DNA of 44,187 nucleotides from CAYONP01 sp964405335 (GCA_964405335.1 CAYONP010000046.1:1-44187); one strand, 5' to 3'. Positions 7,886 through 16,302 are shown, counted from the stretch's first letter. The notes: generated from the sequence alone by a model not told the origin. Program-made: numbers and translations.

Positions 7886-8987
7886 CCAACGGCGCCGCGG
7901 CGGCCTCGAGCTCGAGCTCGAACAGCAGCTCCGGCCGGCACAGCTCGGCGCCGACCAGGGGCACCTCGGGCGTCTCGGGCAACAGCTCGGCCAGCAGCTC
8001 CGCGACGGCCGGCGCATCCTCGGCCCGGCGGACGAAGCCGACCAGGTGGGTCACGTCGCGCCAGTCCATCCGCCGCGAGCGGAGCAGCGCGTTGATCACC
8101 TCGACGGTGTGGCGCACCTGCTCAGCCACCGTGGCGCCGACACTTCGGCCGTCGGCGTCGATGCTCGAGGTGCTCGAGACCAGCAGCCGCCGCAGGCTGC
8201 CCGAGCGGACCTCGACGGCGCGGCTGAAGGCGCTGCCGTAAACCCGCGGCTCGGCCTGCATCGGCGACGAGACGGCCACCGGCCGGACCCGCTCGCCACA
8301 GATCACCCAGGCGCTGAGGGCCAGCGCCGCGCCGCCGGCATGGCGCAGCCCGATGCCGGTGCTTGCCGGCAGCCGGCGGCTGAACAGCCCGGCGCGCTGG
8401 AAACTGGCGTTCCGCGCGGCGTTCAGCTCGTCGTACCATTGGTCGATATCGGCCGCGTGCAGCCAGGTGCGCACCACGTCGTGCAGCCGCGCTCCGGCGA
8501 CGGCGAGGCTCGCCTCGAGCGCGGCGAAGCACTCCTCGGCCTGCCTCCGCGGCGGCGCCGTGACGTCGGGTGCGGTGACACCGACGATGTGGACATGCCG
8601 CTCGCCGCCCGCCTCCCACATCGCTCCGATCCGGCGGCCGGCGGCAACCAGCGGCTCGACCGGCGTGCCAGCCACCGCGACCACGCGCACGCAGTGGACC
8701 TGACCCGGCTCGGCCAGGCGGTCGATCACGGTCATGCGCGGTTCGAGCGGCAGAGTCTCGGCGCCCTCGCCACCGCCGACCACACACCGCACCGGCACCG
8801 CGGCGGTTTGATCCAGCGCCGTCTGCACGCGCCCGGCCAATCGGTCGGATGGCTCGCCCGGCTGCGCGGTGGCTAGCAGATAGACCTCACGCCAACCGTC
8901 GCGTTCGAGTTCGGTCACCCACATGCCCGCCGTCCGGGCACGCCGAATCGGCGCTGTCACCAGACCGCCACCGCCCGCGACAGGCAT
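7875..8987 (-). CDS. Rid-superfamily protein resembling FkbO/Hyg5 chorismatases
   Basis: A 370-residue protein. ATG 8987 gives MPVAGGGGLVTAPIRR; the frame is open to 9035 without better support. The C-terminal third has the YjgF/YER057c/UK114 (Rid) pattern: EQVRHTVEVINALLRSRRM, then DVTHLVGFVRR and PEVPLVGAELCRPELLFELE near the end. The middle, with WLHAADIDQWYDELNAARN and RLPASTGIG, resembles the chorismatase FkbO/Hyg5 group, which is built from two Rid-like halves and hydrolyses chorismate. Catalytic residues cannot be assigned by eye, so chorismate hydrolysis is not assured. An imine or enamine deaminase-like role is the alternative. It overlaps the GT4 gene tail to tail. Confidence 0.75.
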   Translation of the reverse strand: MPVAGGGGLVTAPIRRARTAGMWVTELERDGWREVYLLATAQPGEPSDRLAGRVQTALDQTAAVPVRCVVGGGEGAETLPLEPRMTVIDRLAEPGQVHCVRVVAVAGTPVEPLVAAGRRIGAMWEAGGERHVHIVGVTAPDVTAPPRRQAEECFAALEASLAVAGARLHDVVRTWLHAADIDQWYDELNAARNASFQRAGLFSRRLPASTGIGLRHAGGAALALSAWVICGERVRPVAVSSPMQAEPRVYGSAFSRAVEVRSGSLRRLLVSSTSSIDADGRSVGATVAEQVRHTVEVINALLRSRRMDWRDVTHLVGFVRRAEDAPAVAELLAELLPETPEVPLVGAELCRPELLFELELEAAAAPLVKQ

Positions 8988-9055
8988 CACCCGCTCCGCT
9001 CTGCGAGTATGCCACGGGCGAGCCGCGCCGCGCAATCACGACCCGGACCAGAATG

Positions 9056-9095
9056 GGGACGGACCCAATTACCGTGCCGAAATTGGGTCCGTCCC
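9056..9095. repeat. REP-like hairpin, copy 1 (GGGACGGACCCAATT)
   Basis: A perfect 15-bp inverted repeat, 9056-9070 with 9081-9095, with a 10-base loop. The arm GGGACGGACCCAATT recurs at 12582 and, slightly changed, at 15472. Hairpins of this kind are the usual substrates of REP-associated tyrosine transposases, and a relic of such a gene lies at 12190-12385. It sits between two minus-strand genes. Confidence 0.88.
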
Positions 9096-9135
9096 TAGTA
9101 TCAACTCCACCGCGGCGGTGCCGGCGCAGCGTGCC

Positions 9136-10140
9136 TCAACCACCCTCCGCCGGCGACCACATCGGCACCGGCGTCGGATCGAGCGTGGTGAGGCGCTGCA
9201 AGCCGCTCCCATCCAGGCCGCAGACGTAGAGCACCTCCCCCTCGCGGCCCTCCTCGTCGCGCTGGAACTGCGAGACGACCATCCGCTCGCCGTCCGGCAG
9301 CATCGTCACGTGCTGAACTCCCCGCAGCCCGGCGCTGGCCAGCAGCGCGTGACCGCGCGGGAGGAGCCTGGTCGGTTCCCACTCCGCGAACGTGCCGGCC
9401 GCCGGGTCGATCAGCTCCCAGCGCCGCTGGCCCTCACCCAGCAGACGCCCGTCGGGCAGCCGCTGCAGCCGTTCGGCGTGGCTCAGCCCTTCGGAGACGA
9501 CCTGCGGCTCGCCGCCCGGCGCGAGGGGCTTCAGCCGCAGCACGCTTTGGTTGCGGCTCCGGCCGAGCTGCGGGCTCTCGTAGACGTAGTAGATCCCGCC
9601 CTCGCCGTCGGGCGCCAGGCCCATCCAACGGTGCATCGAGCCACGCCGCAGACCCAGCTCGACCGGCTCCGCGTCGAGCCGCGCCGGGTCGAGCAGCAGC
9701 AGTCGGTGCCGCTGGTGGATCCACTCGGTGACCAGCACCAGCCGACCCTCGGCCGGCCAACAGAGCGAGGCGATCATCCAGTCGCGTTCGGGCGCGGCCC
9801 AGGTCGACCGCGCGCCGGTAGCCATGTCGAGCAGCACCAGCTCGCCGCCACGCAGATAGGCCAGGGTCGCGCCGTCGGGCGACCAGGCCGCGGCGAGCGG
9901 CCGATGCGGCCCGGCGCGCAGATCGGGTTCGAGGCAGGCCAGCCCACCGCCGTCAAGGCCGACGACGAACAGCCCATACGGCGGCTTGTCCGTCTCGGGT
10001 TGGCCTTCGACCGCGCGGGCCGCGAAGAAGACCAGCCGCGTGCCGTCCGGGCCGGCCGGGCCGGGGATGTCGGCGAGGGTAGGAAGGCCCATGATGATCA
10101 GGGCCGAGCAGACTCGGAGGGGCGTCAGTCGAAGCATCAT
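9136..10140 (-). CDS. Secreted WD40-like (TolB/PD40) beta-propeller protein, downstream partner
   Basis: A 334-residue protein with a signal peptide (MMLRLTPLRVCSALIIMGLP and TLA). Repeating propeller blades are visible: AAAWSPDGATLAYLRGGELV followed by LLDMATG (about 83-109), then LCWPAEGRLVLVTE, LAPDGEGGIYYVYE, LQRLPDGRLLGEG and TMLPDGERMVVSQF, ending in VPMWSPAEGG. These match PD40/TolB-type blades used as protein-protein or ligand platforms in the periplasm. The ATG overlaps the TGA of the larger propeller gene upstream, so the two are translationally coupled and probably act together. No enzymatic motif is seen. Confidence 0.83.
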   Translation of the reverse strand: MMLRLTPLRVCSALIIMGLPTLADIPGPAGPDGTRLVFFAARAVEGQPETDKPPYGLFVVGLDGGGLACLEPDLRAGPHRPLAAAWSPDGATLAYLRGGELVLLDMATGARSTWAAPERDWMIASLCWPAEGRLVLVTEWIHQRHRLLLLDPARLDAEPVELGLRRGSMHRWMGLAPDGEGGIYYVYESPQLGRSRNQSVLRLKPLAPGGEPQVVSEGLSHAERLQRLPDGRLLGEGQRRWELIDPAAGTFAEWEPTRLLPRGHALLASAGLRGVQHVTMLPDGERMVVSQFQRDEEGREGEVLYVCGLDGSGLQRLTTLDPTPVPMWSPAEGG

Positions 10141-12035
10141 TCCACCACCACGCCCACGTCATCGCCGGCCACGAGCGCCGGCCGGCCAGTCGCCGGGAAG
10201 AGGAAGGGCGGCATGACCACATCCTCGACGGGAGTGATCCGCCGCAGCTCGCTGCCATCCAGCCGGCAGAGGTAGAGGTAGCCGCCGCGCGGGTCGGCCT
10301 GCCGACCGGACCAGCGCTGCGCGGCGAAGGCCATCTGCTCACCGTCCGGGCTGAGAGCCGGCGCGGTGACCTCCAGCGGCAAGCCGTCGGGCAGCGTCGG
10401 ATCGCGCAGCACGGGGAGCTGCAAGGTCTGGCGACTGCCGGCAACCAGGTCGACAACATCGATTCCCTGGGCATGCCAAACCAGCGCGCGACGGCCGTCG
10501 GCCGAGACCGTCAGCCGCAGGACGGGCGGCAGCCCGCTGACGACAGGCACGGACGGCGCGGCCTCGAGAACGTCCTCGGCAATCTCGGCACGGTGGATCT
10601 CCCACCTCGCCTCGTCGTCGGGTGGGCGGTGCGCGAAGAAGAGCTGCCGGCCGTCGCCGGAGAAGGCCGGGTGCCGATCCTCGCCCGCCAGGGCGATCAG
10701 GCGTGGCTGCAGCCCCGGTCTGCCGCGGCGCAGGTCGGCCACGAAGATATCGCCGTCGCCGCCGCGCCGGTCGGCGGCCAGGGCCAGGTAGCGGCCGTCG
10801 GGCGAGACCGCCAGATCTTCCGCGGGCCGCTCTTCCGAGGCGACGCGGCGGCGCTCGCCCGACCGCAGATCGATCAGCACGGCCTCGCCAAGACTGTACG
10901 AGCGGGCAACCAAGTAGTCGCCGCCCACCGCCGGCGCGATGAAATCTTCCTCCGCATCGCTGGCGATGACCTCGAGGTTCGTACCATCGGCGTCGACCAG
11001 GAACAGCGCACACTCAGTGCCGGCCCAGCGTGGCTCGCCGGGGCAACTGCGGCGGCTGGCGAAGAGTAACTGCAGGCGGCCGTCGGCGGTGGTCCGCCAG
11101 GCAGGCCAGGCATCCGTCGCCCACTCCGGGCCGGTCGGCGGCGGGTACGGCCCGCCGGCACGCAACGACTCGAAGACGTGAGTCGGCATCGTGTACCGTG
11201 CCCCGCCATCCGGCTGGCCTGTCAGGGCATCCACCAGAACCCCGCAGACCGGTACCACCTCCTCAGCATCGCCGCCCGCTTCTGACAGCGGCGGCAGCCG
11301 AAAGTTGAACGAATAGAGATGGCGCTGCGGCATCCCGGCCACGGCGGGCATGATCCGCTGTTCGGCCTGCCACAGCTCGAGCACGACCGGTTCAAGTCGG
11401 GCCAGATGCTCGCGGGCGACGGCCTCCGCCTCATCGCGCCCCACGGCCGCCTCCAGCGGTACCACGATCGGCTCGGCTCGCAGGCCGTATGAGCGAACTC
11501 GTCCGTCGGCGCGCCTGACCCCGACAGTGGCCTGAATGGGCAGTCTGGACTCGCGGTGGAAGCACTCGACGTCGAAGGACTCGACCTCGCTGTCAAGGCC
11601 GCGCGCCGGCCACCACGTTGAGCGCAGATCATAGTCCTTGACCAGGCTCACGGGCATCCAGCGCCGCGCGAAGGCCTCGGCGACCGCTTGCAGTTGGCCA
11701 ACCGGCAACCGGCGGGCGGAGAGGTAGCGTGGTGTCGGCGCGCGCAATCGAACCAGCACCTGCCCATCGGCCGCGAGGCAGAGCACCCCGCTGTACCGCT
11801 CGTCGGGCTGATGGAGCTCCGTGGTCCACGTCCCCTCGCCGCCAAAGGTCGCTTCGAGGTCGCCGAACGACCAGCCGTTACCGGCGACGATGCCCGCCGG
11901 CAGCAACTCATCGGCAAGGACGCGCGACGCGGTCTGCGGCACGGCCGGTGGCGCGGCGATGCCGCGGCCGGCGGCCAAGGCAAGCCAGGCGCCCGCCCAC
12001 GCGCAATAACGGACCACAGTCCTTGGCCTGAACAT
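10137..12035 (-). CDS. Large secreted WD40-like beta-propeller protein, upstream partner
   Basis: A 632-residue protein. ATG 12035 is chosen because it opens a clear signal peptide (MFRPRTVVRYCAWAGAWLAL then AAGRG); the frame runs on to 12083, and the purine-rich leader GAGGAGC lies unusually close to the start. Residues 30-330 are an N-terminal region with no domain I can name. A short stretch, VGRDEAEAVAREHLARLEP, is PepSY-like at best. The C-terminal half has TolB-type blades: LAVSPDGRYLALAADRRGGD, PAFSGDGRQLFFAHR, LTVSADGRRALVWH and APALSPDGEQMAFAAQRW. It couples through ATGA to the smaller propeller. The RAYT relic lies about 84 bases upstream of the start. Probably periplasmic; role unknown. 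Confidence 0.82.
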   Translation of the reverse strand: MFRPRTVVRYCAWAGAWLALAAGRGIAAPPAVPQTASRVLADELLPAGIVAGNGWSFGDLEATFGGEGTWTTELHQPDERYSGVLCLAADGQVLVRLRAPTPRYLSARRLPVGQLQAVAEAFARRWMPVSLVKDYDLRSTWWPARGLDSEVESFDVECFHRESRLPIQATVGVRRADGRVRSYGLRAEPIVVPLEAAVGRDEAEAVAREHLARLEPVVLELWQAEQRIMPAVAGMPQRHLYSFNFRLPPLSEAGGDAEEVVPVCGVLVDALTGQPDGGARYTMPTHVFESLRAGGPYPPPTGPEWATDAWPAWRTTADGRLQLLFASRRSCPGEPRWAGTECALFLVDADGTNLEVIASDAEEDFIAPAVGGDYLVARSYSLGEAVLIDLRSGERRRVASEERPAEDLAVSPDGRYLALAADRRGGDGDIFVADLRRGRPGLQPRLIALAGEDRHPAFSGDGRQLFFAHRPPDDEARWEIHRAEIAEDVLEAAPSVPVVSGLPPVLRLTVSADGRRALVWHAQGIDVVDLVAGSRQTLQLPVLRDPTLPDGLPLEVTAPALSPDGEQMAFAAQRWSGRQADPRGGYLYLCRLDGSELRRITPVEDVVMPPFLFPATGRPALVAGDDVGVVVE

Positions 12036-12118
12036 GCTCCTCACCGTTGACCGGGCGCAGTCCGCGGCCCAGCGGTTCACCACTCCGGACTAGGAAATCC
12101 GAAGACACACGTAAATCC

Positions 12119-12442
12119 GGGGACACACGACCTATTTCTCTCCTGGCCGCCCGGCCGTTCGCGTCCGGAACCGACTGGCCACCGATGCGCTCCCACTAGA
12201 TGCACCTGGTTGGGCGTCAGGCAGTAGGCCCAACTGCGCACCCCGGGGTGCGTGCCACACTCGGCCATCAGGTCGAGATACAGCCGGTGGCCTCCGTCGC
12301 TGAAGAACGTCGGCCAACGCCGAATGCCCGGCTGCGTGACATGGTGCGTAACCCCGGGCAACACGACCCTCGCTATCGGTGCCATGCCGCGAAGCGTTGG
12401 ACGAGCCGGGACGCCTCGTCAAGAAATAGGTCGTGTGTCCCC
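12119..12442. mobile_element. Relic RAYT element bounded by perfect 21-bp inverted repeats
   Basis: The arms at 12119-12139 (GGGGACACACGACCTATTTC and one more base) and 12422-12442 are perfect reverse complements and enclose the broken transposase. A degenerate extra copy of the arm appears just outside on the left (GAAGACACACGTAAATCC, near 12101). At 324 bp the element is far too short for an intact RAYT, so it is a deleted remnant. Together with the flanking sequence it fills the 640-base stretch between the propeller start (12035) and the GxGYxYP start (12675). Confidence 0.85.
12190..12385 (-). pseudogene. REP-associated tyrosine transposase (Y1/RAYT, IS200-like) fragment
   Basis: ATG 12385 starts MAPIARVVLPGVTHHVTQPG, then IRRWPTFFSDGGHRLYLDLM and GVRSWAYCLTPNQVHLV. 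This matches the N-terminal third of RAYT proteins, whose usual forms are HHVTQRGNRR and MPNHVHL. About 64 codons survive. After that the similarity ends and the frame reads into the left inverted repeat, so the C-terminal two thirds, including the tyrosine region, are gone. The metal-binding HxH is also damaged (QVH instead of HVH). It is non-functional, but it documents the transposase family that may have spread the REP-like hairpins here. Confidence 0.88.
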
Positions 12443-12581
12443 ACATTCCCTCCGACCATGTCCGCATCCCATGCCCCTGCACAGGCCCAGATGACATTGG
12501 CGTCGTGATCCTCGAATGAGCTCCACGGATCCCGCACCGCTTGGGCTTCGTCGTGGAGTACGCCGGTCCTCCCGAAGAATG

Positions 12582-12621
12582 GGGACGGACCCAATTTCGC
12601 CGCGGAAATTGGGTCCGTCCC
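12582..12621. repeat. REP-like hairpin, copy 2 (GGGACGGACCCAATTT)
   Basis: A perfect 16-bp inverted repeat, 12582-12597 with 12606-12621, with an 8-base loop. The flanks (GAATG before, TATTG after) resemble copies 1 and 3. It lies 54 bases upstream of the chosen start of the GxGYxYP gene, so it would be in the 5' leader. Confidence 0.88.
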
Positions 12622-12674
12622 TATTGTTGGCAGGACCGGTCGCGCCGTGGGCGAAGCTGGTGCCGGAGATTGCC

Positions 12675-15473
12675 GTGCCCCGCCTTGCCCTCGGCCTGCT
12701 CTGGTTGCCTATCTCGCTCCACGCCGCCGAGGTTGGGGTGCTGGTCGAATCGGGCATGGTCCGTTACTCGGTCCAGCCCACGCTGCGGCCCGAGCGGTTG
12801 CCCGAACTGCTGGCCGCGCATGGGATCGACGCCGAGGCGGTCAGTGTCGGCGAGCTGCTTGATCCGGCTCGGCTGGCCCGGCTGCGGGTCGTTGTGCTGC
12901 CCTATGGCAACGCCTTCCCACTGCCGCTCTATGAGCCGCTCCGCGCCTGGCACAATGCCGGCGGCGGGCTGGTCGTGTGCGGCATTCCGTTCTGCCACCC
13001 CTGCCTGCCCGAGTTGCCCGCCGGCTGGCACCTCGACGGCGACCGTGAGGCGAACCCGGTGACCTGGCTCGACCAGGGGCATGGTGCCGCCCGCGCCGTG
13101 CGGCTCGACAAGCGCCGCGGCGGCTGGTTCGGGGTGACCAGCGAGCCGCTGCCGGCGCGGGCGGGCGAGCGGTTCGTGATCACCGGCTGGGTGCGCAGCG
13201 GCGCGGTCGAGGCGGGGCGCGATCAGCTCTTCGTCCGCTTCTTCGCCGGCGGTCGCTACCTCGCCCAGGATGGTCCGGCGGTGCCGGGCGAGGCGCGCGA
13301 GTGGACGCGGATCAGCCGCGAAGTGACCGCGCCGGCCGAGTGCGACCGGATCGACGTCTCGCTGCAGATCTGGTCGGCCGAGGCGCGGATCGAGCTGAGC
13401 GATGTGCACCTGGCGCGGGCCGACCAGCCGGCGGCCAACCTGCTCGCCAACGGCGGTCTGACGCTGCCCGGCGACGAGTGGCGCGACCTCGGCCACGATG
13501 GCCGCTACTTCGCGCCCGAGGCGATGGCGACCGGCTCGTTCGGCGGCGGCAGCGGCACGGTGCGCCTGGTCGAGGGCAACCCGCTCGGTCTGCGCGCCGA
13601 CATGCTGGCCCCCTACCCCGCGCAGCTTCAGTGGCTCGAGGCCGGGAGCCTGCTGCCCGGCGCGCGGGTGTCGCCGCTGGTGGTGCTCGACACGGGCGAC
13701 GCCGAGCGTCCGCTCAGCGCGTTGATTGAGCAGCCGTTCGGCGCCCGCGACGTCTGGATGGGGCAGGTGGCCGCCGACATGGCCGCGCCCGACCGCTACT
13801 TCCTCGACCAACTGCTCGTCCGCGGCGTCGCCTGGAGTCTCGGCCGGGCCGATGCTGTCCGCACCACCCTCGACGCGCTGCCGCGGCCCGAGCCGCTGCC
13901 CGACCAGATCGAGATCGTCGACGAGCCGCGACCGTTCGCCGACTCGTTCTTCCCCAAGTCGCCGCCGCCGGCGCGGCAGCTTGTCGCCGTCGACTGCCGC
14001 GGCATGGACCGCGCCGAGCGGCTGGCCTACATCAGCCTGCAGGGGCTGACCAGCCGCACGCAGCCGCGGTTGTGGCTCTACTTCAACGACTGGGATCCGC
14101 TCTGGCTCGAACAGCACCGCGAGCGCGGGCACGTCGACGGCTACACCGTCGCCGCCGACCCGCGCGTGCTGTTCACCCGGTTCTCCGAGGCCTATCGCGG
14201 GGCGGTGATTGCCGACCCGGCGCTCTATCAAGGCGATCTGCTGGCGGCCACGCTGGCCGGGCTCGGAGACCTGATTGTGGCCACGCCCGAGCTGGCGGCG
14301 CGGCTCGGGCTGGAGGTGAAGCTCGACCTGCGGGGCCGTTTCGCGTCCTATGCCGAGGGCCTGGCCTGGCTGTGGCAGACCTATCGCGACCGGCTCTGCC
14401 ACCATGCGCTGAGCTACTCGCACCCGGACGTGCTGGCCACCGGTTCGTGCGACTATGAGATTGCCCACCGGGCGCTGCTGTTCTGGATTTCGGGCGAGAA
14501 GGACGGCGACCGGCCCGGCGCCGACCCGGTGGCCGAGGCCGACGTCATGGCGCGCATCCTCGCCGCGCTGCCGCCGAACATCGGCATGAGGGGCTTCCCC
14601 TGGCACGGCGACGGGGTCGGCATGGGCGAAGGCGGCGGGGTCGAGTTCTGCGGCAGCTACGGCAAGGGCCTGGTCTGCTGCAACCTGAGCGCCAACATGT
14701 CGGTCACCAGCGGCGTGCGCGTCGAGCGCCTGCGCCCGCCCCTGCCGGCGGTGCCGCTGCGCTTCGAGCCGGACAAGGTCTACATCGCGCTGACCATGTC
14801 CGACGGCGACAACCTGAACACCTGGCTGCACTACTTCCGCGCCTACTTCGAGCATCCGCGGCACGGCAGCATCCCCATCGGCTGGGGCATGGGGCCGGCC
14901 ATCCTCGACCTGATGCCCGGCGTCGCGCAGTGGTACTACGACCATGCCACCGAGGCCGACGAGTTCCTGGCCGATGTTTCGGGCGTCTTCTATGTCTTCC
15001 CCGAGACCTATGCCCGGCGCTACCGCGAGCGCGAGGCGGTGTTCGATGCCTATGCCCGCTGGACCGCCGAGTACATGGCGCGGACGCACATGAACACCGT
15101 CCGCCCGCACGGCGGCTCGCGCGAGACGATCGCCCGGCTAGCCGCCGGCATCCCGCTGGCCGACAGCATCTTCGCCGACTACGCCCGCCGGCTGCCCTAC
15201 TCCGAAGCGGTCTGGCGGCTGCCCGACGGCCGGCCGGTGTTCCACGCGGTGACCCACTGGCAGCACGGCCGCAACGGCCTGCTGCAGGATATCCGCGAGC
15301 AGGTGGGCGACGTGCGGCCGGCGTTCGTCAACGCCTTCCTGCACAACTGGACATTCGACATGGACGCCCTCGCCGCGGCGGTCGACGGCAAGGACGAGGA
15401 CATGATCTTCGTCACCCCGTCGCAGTTGGTCGACCTCTACCGCCAGGCCGTCGAGGCGGGCGCCGTACAATAG
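12675..15473 (+). CDS. Secreted GxGYxYP-family putative glycoside hydrolase
   Basis: A 932-residue protein. GTG 12675 is chosen because GGAG (12664-12667) precedes it and the product then starts with a signal peptide (MPRLALGLLWLPISLHA). The frame is open upstream to 12516, but that stretch crosses a REP-like hairpin and is unlikely to be coding. Residues 18-430 contain a GATase/ThuA-like flavodoxin-type start (VGVLVESGMVRYSVQPTLRP) and a beta-sandwich-like part. From about 440 (RQLVAVDCRGMDRAERLAYI) to the end it follows the GxGYxYP family: MSDGDNLNTW at 708 and SGVFYVFPETY at 769, where the family's eponymous motif is changed to GxFYxFP. Sugar hydrolysis is inferred from family placement; catalytic residues are not proven. 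Its stop codon lies inside a REP-like hairpin. Confidence 0.85.
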   Translation: MPRLALGLLWLPISLHAAEVGVLVESGMVRYSVQPTLRPERLPELLAAHGIDAEAVSVGELLDPARLARLRVVVLPYGNAFPLPLYEPLRAWHNAGGGLVVCGIPFCHPCLPELPAGWHLDGDREANPVTWLDQGHGAARAVRLDKRRGGWFGVTSEPLPARAGERFVITGWVRSGAVEAGRDQLFVRFFAGGRYLAQDGPAVPGEAREWTRISREVTAPAECDRIDVSLQIWSAEARIELSDVHLARADQPAANLLANGGLTLPGDEWRDLGHDGRYFAPEAMATGSFGGGSGTVRLVEGNPLGLRADMLAPYPAQLQWLEAGSLLPGARVSPLVVLDTGDAERPLSALIEQPFGARDVWMGQVAADMAAPDRYFLDQLLVRGVAWSLGRADAVRTTLDALPRPEPLPDQIEIVDEPRPFADSFFPKSPPPARQLVAVDCRGMDRAERLAYISLQGLTSRTQPRLWLYFNDWDPLWLEQHRERGHVDGYTVAADPRVLFTRFSEAYRGAVIADPALYQGDLLAATLAGLGDLIVATPELAARLGLEVKLDLRGRFASYAEGLAWLWQTYRDRLCHHALSYSHPDVLATGSCDYEIAHRALLFWISGEKDGDRPGADPVAEADVMARILAALPPNIGMRGFPWHGDGVGMGEGGGVEFCGSYGKGLVCCNLSANMSVTSGVRVERLRPPLPAVPLRFEPDKVYIALTMSDGDNLNTWLHYFRAYFEHPRHGSIPIGWGMGPAILDLMPGVAQWYYDHATEADEFLADVSGVFYVFPETYARRYREREAVFDAYARWTAEYMARTHMNTVRPHGGSRETIARLAAGIPLADSIFADYARRLPYSEAVWRLPDGRPVFHAVTHWQHGRNGLLQDIREQVGDVRPAFVNAFLHNWTFDMDALAAAVDGKDEDMIFVTPSQLVDLYRQAVEAGAVQ

Positions 15474-15521
15474 GGACGGACCCGATTAGCTGCGCGGCAG
15501 CTAATCGGGTCCGTCCCTATT
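15469..15521. repeat. REP-like hairpin, copy 3, with 25-bp perfect stem
   Basis: Arms 15469-15493 and 15497-15521 pair perfectly over 25 bp with a 3-base loop. The outer part is the same GGGACGGACCC arm as copies 1 and 2, with the inner part diverged (GATTAGCTGC). It overlaps the stop codon of the GxGYxYP gene and separates it from the convergent pirin gene, so it probably now serves as a bidirectional terminator. Confidence 0.9.
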
Positions 15522-15525
15522 CCGG

Positions 15526-16224
15526 TCAGGGCAGGTCGATCAGCACCAGCTCGGACTCTTCCGCGGCGACGACGGCCAGGTCGGTGACCTCGCTCAGCCG
15601 TAGCTGGTCGCCGTGGCTCAGTTCGTGGCCGTTGGCCGAGCCGCTGCCGGTGGCCCAGAAGAGGTACAGCCGCCGGCCGGGCTCGGTGCCGTGGACCAGC
15701 GACTCGCCCGGCTTCAGATTGCTCACGTAGACGGTCGCGTCCTGGTCAATGCTCAGCGCGCCGTTGGCCTCGCGGCCCGAGGCGACCGGCAGCCAGCGGC
15801 CGCGGCGGTCGGCCGGGTCGAAGGCCCGCTCGGCCCAGCGCGGCGGGTTGCCGGCGCGCCGCGGGAGGAGCCAGATCTGCGTCAGCCGGGTGGTCTCGTC
15901 GGCGAGCGGGTTGGACTCACTGTGGACGATGCCCGTGCCGGCCGACATGACCTGGACTTGGCCCGGCCGGATGACGCCGCTGCCGCCACTCGAGTCGCGG
16001 TGCTCCAGCGCGCCTTCGAGCACGTAGCTGACAATCTCCATGTCGCGGTGCGGATGGTCGGGAAACCCACCGCCGGGGGCAATCAGGTCGTCGTTGAACA
16101 CGCGCAGCGGGCCGAACTGCGAGTTCGCGGGGTCGTGGTAGTCGGCGAAGCTGAAATGCCAGCGGGCGGTCAACCAGCCGAGAGACTTGGTGAACCGCTG
16201 GTCGGCGCGAATGAGCTGCTCCAT
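15526..16224 (-). CDS. Pirin-family bicupin (YhhW-like)
   Basis: A 232-residue pirin. ATG 16224 follows GGAGAATCCC and gives the standard family start MEQLIRADQRF. The upstream frame stays open only because the adjacent tandem repeat has a unit divisible by three. The metal site is intact: HPH at 57-59 (GGGFPDHPHRDMEIV), then GTGIVHSE with His101 and Glu103, as in human pirin and E. coli YhhW. Known members bind Fe and some have quercetin 2,3-dioxygenase activity, so a cytosolic redox or flavonoid dioxygenase role is plausible. Length is typical. The upstream region carries an imperfect palindrome around GTTGCAAC and then the 48-bp repeat array. Confidence 0.95.
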   Translation of the reverse strand: MEQLIRADQRFTKSLGWLTARWHFSFADYHDPANSQFGPLRVFNDDLIAPGGGFPDHPHRDMEIVSYVLEGALEHRDSSGGSGVIRPGQVQVMSAGTGIVHSESNPLADETTRLTQIWLLPRRAGNPPRWAERAFDPADRRGRWLPVASGREANGALSIDQDATVYVSNLKPGESLVHGTEPGRRLYLFWATGSGSANGHELSHGDQLRLSEVTDLAVVAAEESELVLIDLP

Positions 16225-16245
16225 GGGATTCTCCGGAACGCCAAT

Positions 16246-16262
16246 AGTTGTTGCAACGAATA
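16246..16262 (-). promoter_or_regulatory. Possible operator: palindrome centred on GTTGCAAC upstream of pirin
   Basis: The 8-bp palindrome GTTGCAAC (16250-16257) extends imperfectly outward on both sides (TTCGTTGCAACAA on the minus strand), 26 bases upstream of the pirin ATG. It lies in a short AT-richer patch in an otherwise GC-rich region. Pirin genes are often controlled by nearby MarR, HxlR or LysR regulators, but none lies in the window, so this is tentative. Confidence 0.35.
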
Positions 16263-16302
16263 TCTGTCGCGAGAAGTTCCCGGGGTGCGTGCCCACGCCC
16301 GC

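Noticed and set aside
12621..15110. An 829-residue minus-strand ORF opposite the GxGYxYP gene
   Set aside because: It is rich in Gly, Arg, His and Asp with no family features, as expected for the complement of a GC-rich gene. The plus strand has the recognisable domains.
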